Positions 1-8,064 of a DNA stretch of 13,074 nucleotides are shown piece by piece. Source of the DNA: CAZVAP01 sp964625125 (GTDB lineage: Bacteria > Patescibacteriota > Gracilibacteria > Absconditabacterales > Absconditicoccaceae); assembly GCA_964625125.1 (NCBI GenBank), contig CAZVAP010000021.1:1-13074 (forward strand), read 5' to 3'. Every line of letters begins with the position of its first letter. The first letter of the stretch is position 1. A program made the translations under genes and the position numbers. Under the pieces are notes generated by a model. The model was not told where the DNA came from. It made no database searches and saw only the letters and a list, made by a program, of their open reading frames with translations.

Positions 1-1
1 A

Positions 2-934
2 TCTGATGGGACACCAAGTGGGAATCAGAAAGTTAAGATTGATGGAGGAAATGGGGATATAGTAACAGCATGAAGTATAGCAGCAAGTCAGAATATAGTA
101 ACTCAGGCAAGTATAACAGCTAATCAAAATATGACAGTGAATGGAAATTTGAATATAAGAAGGTGAGCATTGACTGATGGAAGTATAGAAACAAATGATA
201 TAGCAGATAATGCAGTAACAAATATAAAAATAGCAACAAATGCAGTAAATGGTAGGAATATAGCAGATGGAAGTGTAACAACTGCAGATATAAAAGATGG
301 AACAATAGAATGGATAGATTTTTCTTCTACTTTGAAAAATAAAATTAAGTCTTTATTTAAATTAGATTGAAGTTGTGGTTATGGTATTTATTCTTGTACT
401 CAAGGTGTAGTAATGGATAAGAGAAATGATCCTGATGCTTATCGTTGGAAATGTTTAGGTATAAATGGTGGGAGAGATAAAGCTTGTGAAATAAAAAAAA
501 CAATTAATATTTGAATTTTTAGAAATTTAACTCCATTAGATCGGCATATTTGAAAAACTTCTGATGGTCGGTATATTGTAGATGGAAATTATGTATCTAA
601 TGGGTGTAATAACTCAAAGGTACCCGATTCTACTCATTGTATTGTAAAAGTATCTAATAATTATATATTATCTGTTAATATTTTAAAAAATTATCGGGGT
701 GCTGTCGATTATTGTAAGAATTTTAGTGTATCTTGAATAGATGGTTGGAAGCTTCCTCATGGTGATGATTGATTAACTTGGCTACATAACCATAGAAAAT
801 ATATTAGATGATATGGAGATGAGCCGTATTGAAGTGATACAAAATGAAATCGTTGGTTAGTATGACGGTTGGAATCTGATCACCATAAACGGCGGTCTGC
901 TTCTCACAAGCGTAGAGTAGCATGTATTAGATAG
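2..934 (+). CDS. Surface/secreted repeat protein with DUF1566-like C-terminus (5' partial)
   Basis: The frame is open from the window edge to a TAG stop; 310 codons are visible and the N-terminus is missing. TGA is read as Gly throughout. The N-terminal part is Asn/Thr/Ala-rich, then comes a run of ten-residue repeats of the type IADGSVTTAD (nt 170-319), like the shaft repeats of phage tail fibres and bacterial surface fibres. The C-terminal part (from about nt 368) is Cys-containing and ends in a DUF1566/FISUMP-like module: a YCKNF segment, GWKLP (family: WRLP) and a final VACIR (family: VRCVR). The likely role is an extracellular fibre or adhesin-like protein; substrate unknown. Codon use is odd: six CGG and three CGT codons, while the rest of the window uses AGA/AGG almost exclusively for Arg. 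The domain call is from remembered family motifs. Confidence 0.7.
170..319 (+). repeat. Five tandem 30-bp units encoding decapeptide repeats
   Basis: Five consecutive in-frame 30-nt units start at 170, 200, 230, 260 and 290. They encode LTDGSIETND, IADNAVTNIK, IATNAVNGRN, IADGSVTTAD and IKDGTIEWID. Each begins with a hydrophobic residue and most carry a D-G/N-S/A-V/I core. The DNA is diverged, so conservation is at protein level, which points to a repeated structural element (fibre or beta-solenoid-like shaft) and not a recent expansion. Confidence 0.75.
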
Positions 935-935
935 G

Positions 936-966
936 TTACTTAGGATAAGTAAGAATTTTATATTTT
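936..966 (+). terminator. Possible weak intrinsic terminator after the surface protein gene
   Basis: A perfect 7-bp inverted repeat, TTACTTA-GGA-TAAGTAA, begins one base after the TAG stop and is followed by a T-rich stretch (GAATTTTATATTTT). The stem is AT-rich and the U tract is interrupted, so termination may be inefficient. The same stretch contains a TATATT at 959-964 that could serve as a -10 for the next gene. Confidence 0.35.
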
Positions 967-977
967 ACTGAATAGTA

Positions 978-1721
978 ATGAGGAAAATAATAGTGTATTT
1001 ATTATTAATTAGTTTTATATTGGTGTTAGGATGTAATTTTAATAGTGATAATAACTTTAAAATAAAATCATCATCTAATTCTTCTTTATCAGGTAAAAAT
1101 AATTATGAAAAATCTCAAAAACAAGAGGCATCTTATTCTGGAAATATAAGGAATAGTTTAGTTGAAAATAAAAAACATATTACTTTAATTGAAACTAAAA
1201 AAGGAAGAGATAAATCCGATTCTCTTTTATCAAAATTTAAGAATATGGATTTAAATAATTTAGATAATTTAAGAATTATTTCTAATTTAAATTGTGCTGG
1301 TATTTGTAATGATAAAAAGTGCTATCTTGACTGCAAAAACTTACAAAAAAATGCTCAAAATAGATTATCAAAGTTATTATCTACTCTCCACTCAACTTAT
1401 CCTGACAAATGTATTATTGATGCAGAGAATTATTATGAAAAAGAACTTTCTAGTTCTAATTGAGATAAGGATTTTTTACCAGAGAAAATAAGATCTTTAC
1501 CTAAGGATGAGATTATTAATGAATTAGCTAAGAGATGTCTTCTTGTTTATGGAATAACTTATAATGATTGTAGTTTAATAAAAAAGTTTAAATTTGCTTA
1601 TCCAGAGTGTGTGGAATTGTTAACTTTAAAAAAAAGAATCTTATTTTTAAATCAGTGGTCTAATAAGACTTTCTCAGATTATTTACAAGAAAATAATTTA
1701 CTCTTGCAAACTCAAAAATAA
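978..1721 (+). CDS. Cysteine-rich lipoprotein, unknown function
   Basis: A 247-aa protein when TGA (one, at codon 162) is read as Gly. The N-terminus is a typical lipoprotein signal: MRK, a hydrophobic stretch IIVYLLLISFILV and a lipobox ending LGC at Cys19, so the mature protein is probably lipid-anchored. A Ser/Asn/Lys-rich linker (about residues 20-85) follows. The rest has eight further Cys, four in a C-X3-C-X4-C-X3-C cluster (Cys106, 110, 115, 119) and four spread to the C-terminus. The even number suggests disulphides outside the cytoplasm. I do not recognise the family. It lies 43 bp after the surface protein gene and has its own strong terminator downstream. Confidence 0.8.
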
Positions 1722-1745
1722 GTATTATAAAAATTGCACTTTTAT

Positions 1746-1770
1746 CCTCCCTATGGAGGTTTTTTATTTT
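1746..1770 (+). terminator. Rho-independent terminator of the lipoprotein gene
   Basis: CCTCC (1746-1750), loop CTAT, GGAGG (1755-1759), then TTTTTTATTTT. This GC stem in a very AT-rich background, with a U tract on the plus side only, is a clear intrinsic terminator for the gene ending at 1721. The GGAGG is 24 nt before the next ATG and sits inside the stem, so it is not a usable Shine-Dalgarno site. Confidence 0.8.
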
Positions 1771-1783
1771 CTTAAATAAAAAA

Positions 1784-2242
1784 ATGTTTTCTGAAAATGA
1801 TTTAAAACAAATAAAAAACTTAGTTAAGTCTTTTTTAAATACAAAGAAATATTTCCCTTTTGTTGAAGATTTAATGAAAGAGTATCAGGTAATTTTTCCT
1901 CAAGATTTAAGTGATGAAGAAAAAGAGCAAATAGAAAATTTTATAAATCAATTAATTTTAGATTACTTAAAATCAAAACATACTAAGGGCTCTAAAATAT
2001 TATTAAATATTTTTCAAAGAAATGATGAGCTATGGAAACAATTTAGAAAATTAAATAATGAAAATAATTTTAATGATAGTGAATTTAAAAAAATATGAAA
2101 ACAAATGGAAGAACTCATAATGAAAGGAGAAGACCAGCTTACAGAAAAGCTAGTTTGATCTAAAAGTATGGGTATACAAAAAGCATCTGATGCTTATTAT
2201 GATTTAGTTTATGCAGTTTTTCCTTTATGGAATAAACTTTAA
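1784..2242 (+). CDS. Small helical protein, unknown function
   Basis: A 152-aa cytoplasmic-looking protein (no signal peptide or membrane segment) beginning MFSENDLKQIKN. Two in-frame TGA codons (near codons 106 and 126) are read as Gly; stopping at the first would lose about 48 residues. The composition is Lys/Glu/Asn-rich and suggests an all-helical fold. I recognise no motif. The start follows an A-rich leader (TTAAATAAAAAAATG) with no Shine-Dalgarno. Its stop codon overlaps, tail to tail, the stop of the convergent gene on the minus strand. No promoter is obvious between the terminator and the ATG, so expression may depend on readthrough. Confidence 0.75.
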
Positions 2243-2928
2243 ATAAGTTCTCAACTCATTTTATAGTAAATAATTAGATTATAGCAAAATTCACATAACA
2301 TATAAATATCTGCTTTAGGAACTATTTTATAAAATTTAGTTCCTTTTTTTAAAGTATTAAAATCAATTTCAATTTTAAACTTATAGTTTTTTATTCAACT
2401 TTTAGGTAATAACTTTTCATAATCTATATTTAAATTTATAACTCAATTCTTAATTCCTCAATTGTTTATTAATACAATTTTCCTTTGTAATTCCCTAAAA
2501 TCATGTTCGTGTAATTTCATTTCAGGATCTATATTGTGTGAAAAAATATTTCTAGTAAATCTTAAAGTATACCGAAAAGCCTCAGTTTGATTTGGTGTTA
2601 TTATCTGTTCAATCCATCTTTTAAATTTTTTATCTTTCTCAATTCATTCTAGCATTGCTCACAATATTCCTCTAAAGGCATTTATTTCAATGAAAGTAGA
2701 GAAAAAGTTTTCTTCTTCTTGATTAATATATAAACTTTCTAAGCTATCTTTTATTTTATATCAGGATAAAATAAATCATCTTCAATCATTAAATCTTAAT
2801 TTGATATTTTTTGCTGAAGTTGATAAATTTTGCTCTAATGAAAATTTTGAAAAAAAAGTGCCTAAATGTAAACAAATAAAATTGCTTTCTATTTGACTAA
2901 TTACATCATCTATTATTGCATAAGACAT
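2239..2928 (-). CDS. HEPN-like protein (RNIFSH motif), downstream of rlmE
   Basis: A 229-aa protein; seven TGA codons are read as Gly. A helical stretch around residues 100-155 holds RNIFSH (126-131). This fits the R-N/D/H-X3-5-H signature of HEPN-superfamily ribonucleases, and the surrounding LRFTRNIFSHNIDPEM resembles the way that motif sits at the start of a HEPN helix. Near the C-terminus is a CEFC pair (212, 215). It contains the only CGG codon outside the first gene (residue 119, nt 2572-2574). Its ATG overlaps the rlmE stop by one base (TAATG), so the two are probably translationally coupled. Whether it is an RNase is inference; no nucleotidyltransferase partner is adjacent, so a classic HEPN/MNT toxin pair is not supported. 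The gene call is firm; the HEPN assignment is tentative. Confidence 0.5.
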
Positions 2929-3521
2929 TATTTGTATTTAATTATATAAATTTCTTTTGATATTTTCCTTACAGCTTGAGGTTTAAAGGTTTTTATATTT
3001 TTAGCACCAAATTTTTGTTTTATTTCTTGTATTAAATTATCAAATTCTGGACCCATAAAAACTTTTATAACAAACTTTCCTTCAGGTTTTAAAAATTTTT
3101 CATAAATTGGTAGAGTAGATTTAATTAAATTAATGCTTCTTATGGCATCAATATCTTTAAATCAGATAGTGTTTGGAGCCATATCAGAGGTTATAATATC
3201 AAGTTTTTCTATATTATGTTGTTTTAAAATTTTCTCTACTTCTTCTAAGTTGGTAGCATCTTGAACATAACAATAAACATTTTTCAGATTTAATTTTGTT
3301 GGTTTTAAATCTAGTCATATTATTTTGCTTTTAGGATGACTTACTTTTGAAATGTATTGTACCCAACTTCAAGGGGCACATCAGATATCTAAAATATTAA
3401 GAGGTTTTTGTTTAGAAAAAAAATTATATTTTTTGTCAATTTCTTCTAATTTAAACACACTTCTGGCTTTGTATCCTTCTTTTTTTGCTTTTTTAAAATA
3501 AAAATCTTGTGGATTAAACAT
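2928..3521 (-). CDS. rlmE: 23S rRNA 2'-O-methyltransferase RlmE (FtsJ/RrmJ)
   Basis: A 197-aa protein close to the usual FtsJ length. It methylates the 2'-O of a uridine in the 23S rRNA A-loop using SAM. The SAM-binding motif I is DIGCAPGSW (45-53), two of its glycines encoded by TGA. The catalytic K-D-K-E tetrad is recognisable as Lys24 (RSVFKL), Asp113 (SDMAP), Lys153 (VIKVF) and Glu190 (KEIYII). The short N-terminus fits a compact version. It lies 94 bp downstream of the oxidoreductase gene on the same strand, with a possible promoter of its own, and is coupled to the following HEPN-like gene. Confidence 0.93.
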
Positions 3522-3534
3522 TATTATTGATTTA

Positions 3535-3583
3535 GTAGATTATATAAAATTTTTTATTTTTGATAATCTTATAAATATTCTAC
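3535..3583. repeat. Imperfect AT-rich inverted repeat between the oxidoreductase gene and rlmE
   Basis: GTAGATTATATAAAAT on the plus strand faces ATCTTATAAATATTCTAC, an imperfect inverted repeat with GTAGA/TCTAC ends and a central T-rich loop. It lies in the 94-bp gap between the two minus-strand genes and covers the putative rlmE -10. It could be a weak terminator or an operator, but AT-rich sequence gives such matches by chance. Confidence 0.3.
3539..3544 (-). promoter_or_regulatory. Possible -10 box for rlmE
   Basis: The minus strand reads TATAAT here, 17 nt before the rlmE ATG, in the only sizeable gap of the minus-strand gene group. No good -35 is present (TTATCA at a 16-bp spacing is the best), so this is a weak call. 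Confidence 0.3.
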
Positions 3584-3615
3584 GATAGATTTACTGAAGT
3601 ATTATGTTATGAAAA

Positions 3616-4218
3616 TTACCATTTTTTCCAACTTGGACAAGCTTGTTTTACTTCAATATGAGCAAATCATTCATAGTTTACTGCTTCCTGAATTGTTTGT
3701 ATTAATTCTTTAATATTTTTATCTAAAACTTGTTTTGTAAATTTAGCACCTGCGGATTTAACTAATTCAATAGGGTTAAATGGTCTAAATGGATTTCAAG
3801 TTGGAGTAGAGGAAGTTTTAATTCATTCTGGAGTAGTAGGGCTGGCTTGTCCTGTAGTTAATCAATAGTTTTCGTTGTCATGCACTATTACTGTTATATC
3901 ATTGTTTCTTCTTGCTGCATGTAATAAATGGCTTAATCAAATTCAATACATATCTCCATCTCATCAAAAACAAATTACTTTTAGATTAGGATTTGCAAGT
4001 TTTACTCATACTCCAAAGGGAATAGATCTTCCATGTAAAGTTTCAGCTGCATAGTAGGGTAAATATTGAGTTATTTTTCAAGAACATCCAATTCAAGAAA
4101 TAACAACAATATTTTCTTTTGGAATATTTAAATTATTTAAAGCTTGTTTTACTGCTGCTAAAATTAAAAAGTTTCAGCATCAAGGACACCATTGAATTTC
4201 TGTTAAATTTGTTCTCAT
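3616..4218 (-). CDS. 2-oxoacid:ferredoxin oxidoreductase beta subunit, short form
   Basis: A 200-aa thiamine-diphosphate enzyme subunit. Together with an alpha subunit it would oxidatively decarboxylate a 2-oxoacid (2-oxoglutarate or pyruvate type) with CoA and ferredoxin. Family motifs in order: WCPGCGN (10-16), GIGCS (43-46), HGRSIP (62-67), the ThDP/Mg site GGDGDMYGIG (85-94), HLLHAARRN (97-105), DNENYGLTTGQ (114-124) and SPTTP. Four likely [4Fe-4S] ligands are present: Cys11, Cys14, Cys45 and Cys194. The protein ends six residues after the last one, whereas most family members run to nearly 300 residues. No alpha or gamma subunit gene is adjacent. It starts 8 bp after cysS, so they are probably co-transcribed. 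Substrate cannot be told from sequence. Confidence 0.88.
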
Positions 4219-4226
4219 TTTAATTT

Positions 4227-5651
4227 TTAATTTTTTAAAATTTCATATCAGTCTTTTTTATCCACTATTTTATAGCCAGCTTTTAAAATTTCATCTCTTA
4301 ATTTGTCTGCAGTTTGAAAATCTTTTTGTTTTTTAGCTTCCCATCTTTCTTCAGCAAGTTTTTTTATTTCTTCAGGAATTTCAACATTTTCTTTTTCAAA
4401 TAAATTAAGTTTTAATATTTTATCATCAATATATTTTATAATACTTAAAATTTGTATTTTTTCATCTTCAGGTAATTTATCTACATTTTTTGCATACTTA
4501 TTTATTTGGGCAATTAGTTTTACAGTATCTAAATCATTTAGTAAATAATCAATTAATTCATATCCTTTTTCTTTTTTGTCATATATATTTTTTATGTCTT
4601 CTAAGGTTAAATTTTTAGTTTTGTCTTTATATTTGCTTAAGTTATTTTTTAGTTTTTTGTATGCTTTCTCAGCAGCTTCTAAATCTTCCCAAGAAAAATC
4701 CTGTAAAGACCTGTAGTGAGCTAAATAGATAAAATATTTAAAACTTAAGGGATTAAATCATTTTTCAATTATATCATCCAAAGTTATTACATTCCCCAAT
4801 GATTTACTCATTTTTCAGTTTTTTAAATTAAGAAATTGATTATGTAGCCAATAATTTACCCATTTATGTCAAAATGCTGATTCTGATTGAGCAATTTCAT
4901 TTGTATGGTGTACTGGAATATGGTCAATTCAACCAGTATGAATGTCAAATTGTTCTCATAAATATTTACTTGCCATAGCAGAGCATTCTATGTGCCAACC
5001 TGGAAAACCAATTCACCAAGGACTTTCCCACTCCATTTGTCTTTTTTTATCTTTAGGTGAAAATTTCCATAATGCAAAATCTGTTTTATTCTTTTTTTTG
5101 TCATTTTTAACTCTTGCACAAGCAAGTATTCATTCAAGATGTTCTGGAGGTAATAATTTTCAATAATCTTTTACTTTAGATGTATCCATATAAATTCAAT
5201 CATCAGGTATTTTATATGTATATCATTTTTTTTCTAATATTTTTACTAAATCAATTTGTTCTTTTATATGCTCTGTAGCTCTTGGGAAAATATCAAAATT
5301 TATGTTTAGTTTGTTAAGATAGTTTTTAAAGATTTTTTCATATTCTCTAGCTATTTGATATGCAGTTTTTTTTTCTTGTTGTGCGGCTTTTTCTAATTTA
5401 TCTTCTCATTGGTCAGCATCATCTGTTAAATGTCAGACATCTGTTATATTTACTACATGAGTTACTTTATAACCTAAAATGTTTTCAATTACATTTCTTA
5501 GAGTATTAGCAAAAATATAGGCTCTTAAATTTCAAATATGAGGTTTACTATAAACAGTGGGTCCACAAGTATATATTCAAACTTTGTTTTTATTTATAGG
5601 TGTGAACTTTTGAAGATTTCTACCTAGGGTATTAAAAACCTTTAATTCCAT
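4227..5651 (-). CDS. cysS: Cysteinyl-tRNA synthetase
   Basis: A 474-aa class I aminoacyl-tRNA synthetase charging tRNA-Cys, of normal length. The catalytic signatures are HIGN (38-41, with G from TGA) and KMSKS (280-284). The four Zn-binding residues that select cysteine are present: Cys29 (TCGPTVY), Cys223 (GWHIECSAM), His248 and Glu252 (HHTNEIAQSE). The C-terminal anticodon-binding region contains RWEAKKQKDFQTADKLRDEI, typical of CysRS. The start MELKVFNTLGR fits the family N-terminus. It is the first gene of a minus-strand group and is divergent from the membrane protein gene at 5782; a TATAAT lies about 30 nt upstream of the ATG. Confidence 0.96.
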
Positions 5652-5681
5652 ATTTTTTCTTTAATTTCATAAATGTTTTTT

Positions 5682-5687
5682 ATTATA
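5682..5687 (-). promoter_or_regulatory. Possible -10 box for cysS
   Basis: The minus strand reads TATAAT here, 30 nt upstream of the cysS start, in the divergent intergenic region 5652-5781. No convincing -35 accompanies it. The leader just before the ATG is A-rich (AAAGAAAAAAT) without a Shine-Dalgarno. Confidence 0.35.
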
Positions 5688-5720
5688 ATAATTGATAACT
5701 AATATTAAAGGGATTTTAGG

Positions 5721-5748
5721 TTGATATATTTTTAAAATTTAATAGTAT
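5721..5748 (+). promoter_or_regulatory. Probable promoter for the bPH-htrA-ruvA operon
   Basis: TTGATA (5721-5726) and TAGTAT (5743-5748) are separated by 16 bp, 33 nt upstream of the first ATG. The -35 and spacing are the same as in the stronger promoter at 8047-8074, which supports it. It lies in the 130-bp divergent region shared with cysS, where no other gene is visible. Confidence 0.4.
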
Positions 5749-5781
5749 TTTAGTAACTATTTTAGTGATTTACTACTCAAA

Positions 5782-6315
5782 ATGAATAAATTGTTTATAT
5801 GACAAGCTAAAAATGAAAAAGTTTTATATATGAGTAATTCAAATTTTTTAAGAGAATTTTTAGGAAAATTTTTAGTCTTTTTTATAGTTCTTATATTATT
5901 ACTTATAGGTAGTTATTTAGTATGATGATATGTATTTTTGCTTCTTGTTCCTGTTATTTTATGGTTAATTTATGAATTTTATATTTGGAAAAAAAATATT
6001 TTAATTATAACAAATAAAAGGATTTTAAAATTTGTAAAACCAAGTTTATTTAATTCTTATATTAAAGAACTTAAATTATTACAAGTTACTGAAGTTATAG
6101 GAACTTCAAAAGGAATTCTTAACAAAATCTTAACTACTGGTAATGTAAAATTTGTATGAAAAGATAAAGAAGGTGTTGTTTGGTTTAAAAATGTAAAGTA
6201 TCCTAAAGAAATAGCTCTTTATGTTTCAAGATTGAAAGATTTTATAGCTGAAAATCCTAATATGGATGTCAAACCTTTTATTCCCAGAAAAGAAAGATAT
6301 TTAGATAGTAATTAA
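5782..6315 (+). CDS. Membrane protein with bacterial PH (bPH/YdbS-like) domain
   Basis: A 177-aa protein. After a short cytoplasmic N-terminus come two closely spaced hydrophobic segments (about 28-47 and 49-67) forming a membrane hairpin. The following segment, ILIITNKRILKFVKP (73-87) through IKELKLLQVTEVIG and TTGNVKF, matches the bPH_2 pattern of a T-x-R-hydrophobic strand, a basic loop, the E-L-x-x-hydrophobic strand and a G-x-hydrophobic strand. Four TGA codons are read as Gly, two of them in tandem between the membrane segments. Such domains are membrane-associated with largely unknown ligands. The gene is 7 bp upstream of htrA, so they are probably co-expressed. Confidence 0.75.
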
Positions 6316-6322
6316 TTTAATT

Positions 6323-7495
6323 ATGAAAAGACAAGTTTTATTAACAATATGAATTGTTTTAATCATAAACTCCTTTTTATTTTTGATTTATTATATTTTT
6401 AATTCGAATTTTGTATATATTCCAGGGTCTGTATGAACTGGAGATATAATATTAACTAAACAAAATAAGGTAATTACTAAAGAAATAAAAAGAACAGAAG
6501 AAATAAGTTCAGTTCAATCAAAAATAATTGATACTATAAAAGATTTATCAAAATCAGTTGTTAGTATTGTAATTTCCAAAGATTTAAATGTTTATTATTA
6601 CACTGATCCTTTTTCTTTGAGACCTTATGTAGAAAAAGAAAAGAAAAAAATTTGATGAGGTTCTTGAATTATTGTTTCTAAAGATGGTTATATTTTAACT
6701 AATAAACATGTTGTCTCAGATTTGGATGCTGATTATTCAGTAGTTACCAAGGATTGAGATGTATATAAAGTAGATAAAATATGGACTGATCCTATTTTAG
6801 ATTTAGCAGTTATACATGTAGTAAAACCTAATTGAGAACCAGTAATTAATTTAACTCCTGCTAAAATAACTGATGTGAACTCAAAAAATCCTATTGGTGA
6901 ATTTGTGGTAGCTATTTGAAATGCTTTAGCTGAGTATAGTAATACAGCTACTTTGGGAATTTTATCTGCTAAATGAAGACATTTAGACAATAATAATGGT
7001 TCATTGTATATTTGACTTTATCAAACTGATGCTGCAATAAATCCTTGAAATAGTTGAGGTCCATTGATAAATTTAAATAAAGAAGTTATTTGAGTAAATA
7101 CTGCTATAACAGTTGATTGACAAGGAATATGATTTGCTATTCCTATTAGTAAACAGCTTGTAAAAGCTACTTTAGATAGTATTGAAAGATATTGAGCAAT
7201 TAAAAGACCTTTATTGGGTATACAATTTATCCAAATAAATAAAACTATTGCTAAAAAATATCATTTAAGTTCTTATAAGGGAGTTTTAGTTCAAAAGGTT
7301 TTACCTAATTCACCAGCTCAAAAAGCTTGACTTAAACCTGGAGATATAATTCTTCAAATTGATGGCTCAGATATTACAGTTGATAGTCCTATTATTTATA
7401 GATTGTTTACTCATTCTATTGGAGATAAAGTAACTTTATTAATAGATAGAGATTGAAAACTACTTAATAAAAAGGTTAAATTGATTGAGTGGTAA
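6323..7495 (+). CDS. htrA: HtrA/DegP-type membrane-anchored serine protease with one PDZ domain
   Basis: A 390-aa envelope quality-control protease. A single N-terminal hydrophobic segment (about 5-27) probably anchors it, with a linker to about residue 75. The trypsin-like domain has a complete triad: His129 (TNKHVV), Asp160 (DLAV) and Ser244 (NPGNSGGP). One PDZ domain follows from about 297 to 390 (LLGIQF, SPAQKAGLKPGDIIL). Two glycines of GNSGGP and several of GGGSG are encoded by TGA, which gives the clearest proof of the code in this window; Trp at those sites would destroy the oxyanion hole. The gene sits between the bPH membrane protein and ruvA in one apparent transcription unit. A single PDZ is the DegS-like or Gram-positive HtrA layout. 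Confidence 0.95.
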
Positions 7496-7515
7496 TTTAT
7501 AAGTTATATTTTAAG

Positions 7516-8064
7516 ATGCTTAACTTAATTGTTTGAAAAAAAATAACTTTATGAGACTTCGTTTTTATAAAAAATGAGTTTTTTTGAATTAAATGATACT
7601 ATTTTTGAAATAAATATGAGGGGGAATTTATACTTTATCCCTTTTTAGATACAAACCATAATACCTTTTATTATGCAATTTTTGATAATTTTAAACAATA
7701 TGAAATTTTTTCTAAACTTATAAAAATATCTGGAGTTGGTATGAAAACTGCTAATTATATAGCTACTTTCTTTGATTTAGAAGAAATTAAGAAAGCTATT
7801 GATAATGTAGATATTGAGTTTTTTACGCAAATTACAGGTATATGACCTAAAACTGCTAAGAAAATTTTAGTAGAATTAAAGGATAAAATAATTCTTGAAG
7901 ATTTAGATAAAACTCAGAAATTATCTAAACTAAAAGAAAAGATAATTTCTACATTGGTTAATTTATGATATTCTAAATCTAAGGTAGAAAAATTATTAAA
8001 AGATTATACCTGAAATTTAGAAAATATTTCAGAAGTTATTCAATACTTGATAAAAAAACTTTAA
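7516..8064 (+). CDS. ruvA: Holliday junction branch-migration protein RuvA
   Basis: A 182-aa protein, slightly shorter than typical RuvA (about 200). It binds Holliday junctions and loads the RuvB motor. The N-terminal OB-fold region is poorly conserved and reduced. The middle domain has both helix-hairpin-helix motifs: ISGVGMKTANYIA (71-83) and ITGIGPKTAKKILVELKD (106-123). The C-terminal domain (about 136-182, with NLGYSKSKVEKLL) matches the mobile RuvB-binding domain III. Six TGA codons fall before the first HhH motif, but the frame is otherwise free of stops. ATG 7516 is 20 nt after htrA; the ATG at 7741 would cut the OB domain and most of the first HhH. The 3' end overlaps the -35 of the next operon. 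Confidence 0.88.

Noticed and set aside
120..305. Leu/Tyr-rich open frame on the minus strand
   Set aside because: It is a shadow of the repeat region of the surface protein; low-complexity composition.
170..319. Possible CRISPR-like or recent tandem array
   Set aside because: The 30-bp units are contiguous, diverged in DNA, have no spacers and encode a regular protein repeat.
2..934. Prophage tail fibre
   Set aside because: The repeats resemble tail-fibre shafts, but no other phage gene is present and the C-terminus looks DUF1566-like; upstream sequence is needed to be sure.
1755..1759. GGAGG as a Shine-Dalgarno site for the gene at 1784
   Set aside because: It is 24 nt from the ATG and forms the right arm of a terminator stem.
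1784..2928. HEPN/MNT toxin-antitoxin pair
   Set aside because: The neighbouring small protein has no nucleotidyltransferase motif and is convergent, not in an operon with the HEPN-like gene.
4942..5166. Plus-strand open frame of 74 codons
   Set aside because: It is antisense to the conserved CysRS catalytic region.
5652..5781. Searched for a tRNA or small RNA in the divergent intergenic region
   Set aside because: No cloverleaf or GC-rich structure; only promoter-like A/T-rich sequence.
6733..6990. Open frame on the minus strand
   Set aside because: It lies entirely within the HtrA protease domain on the other strand and has no family features.
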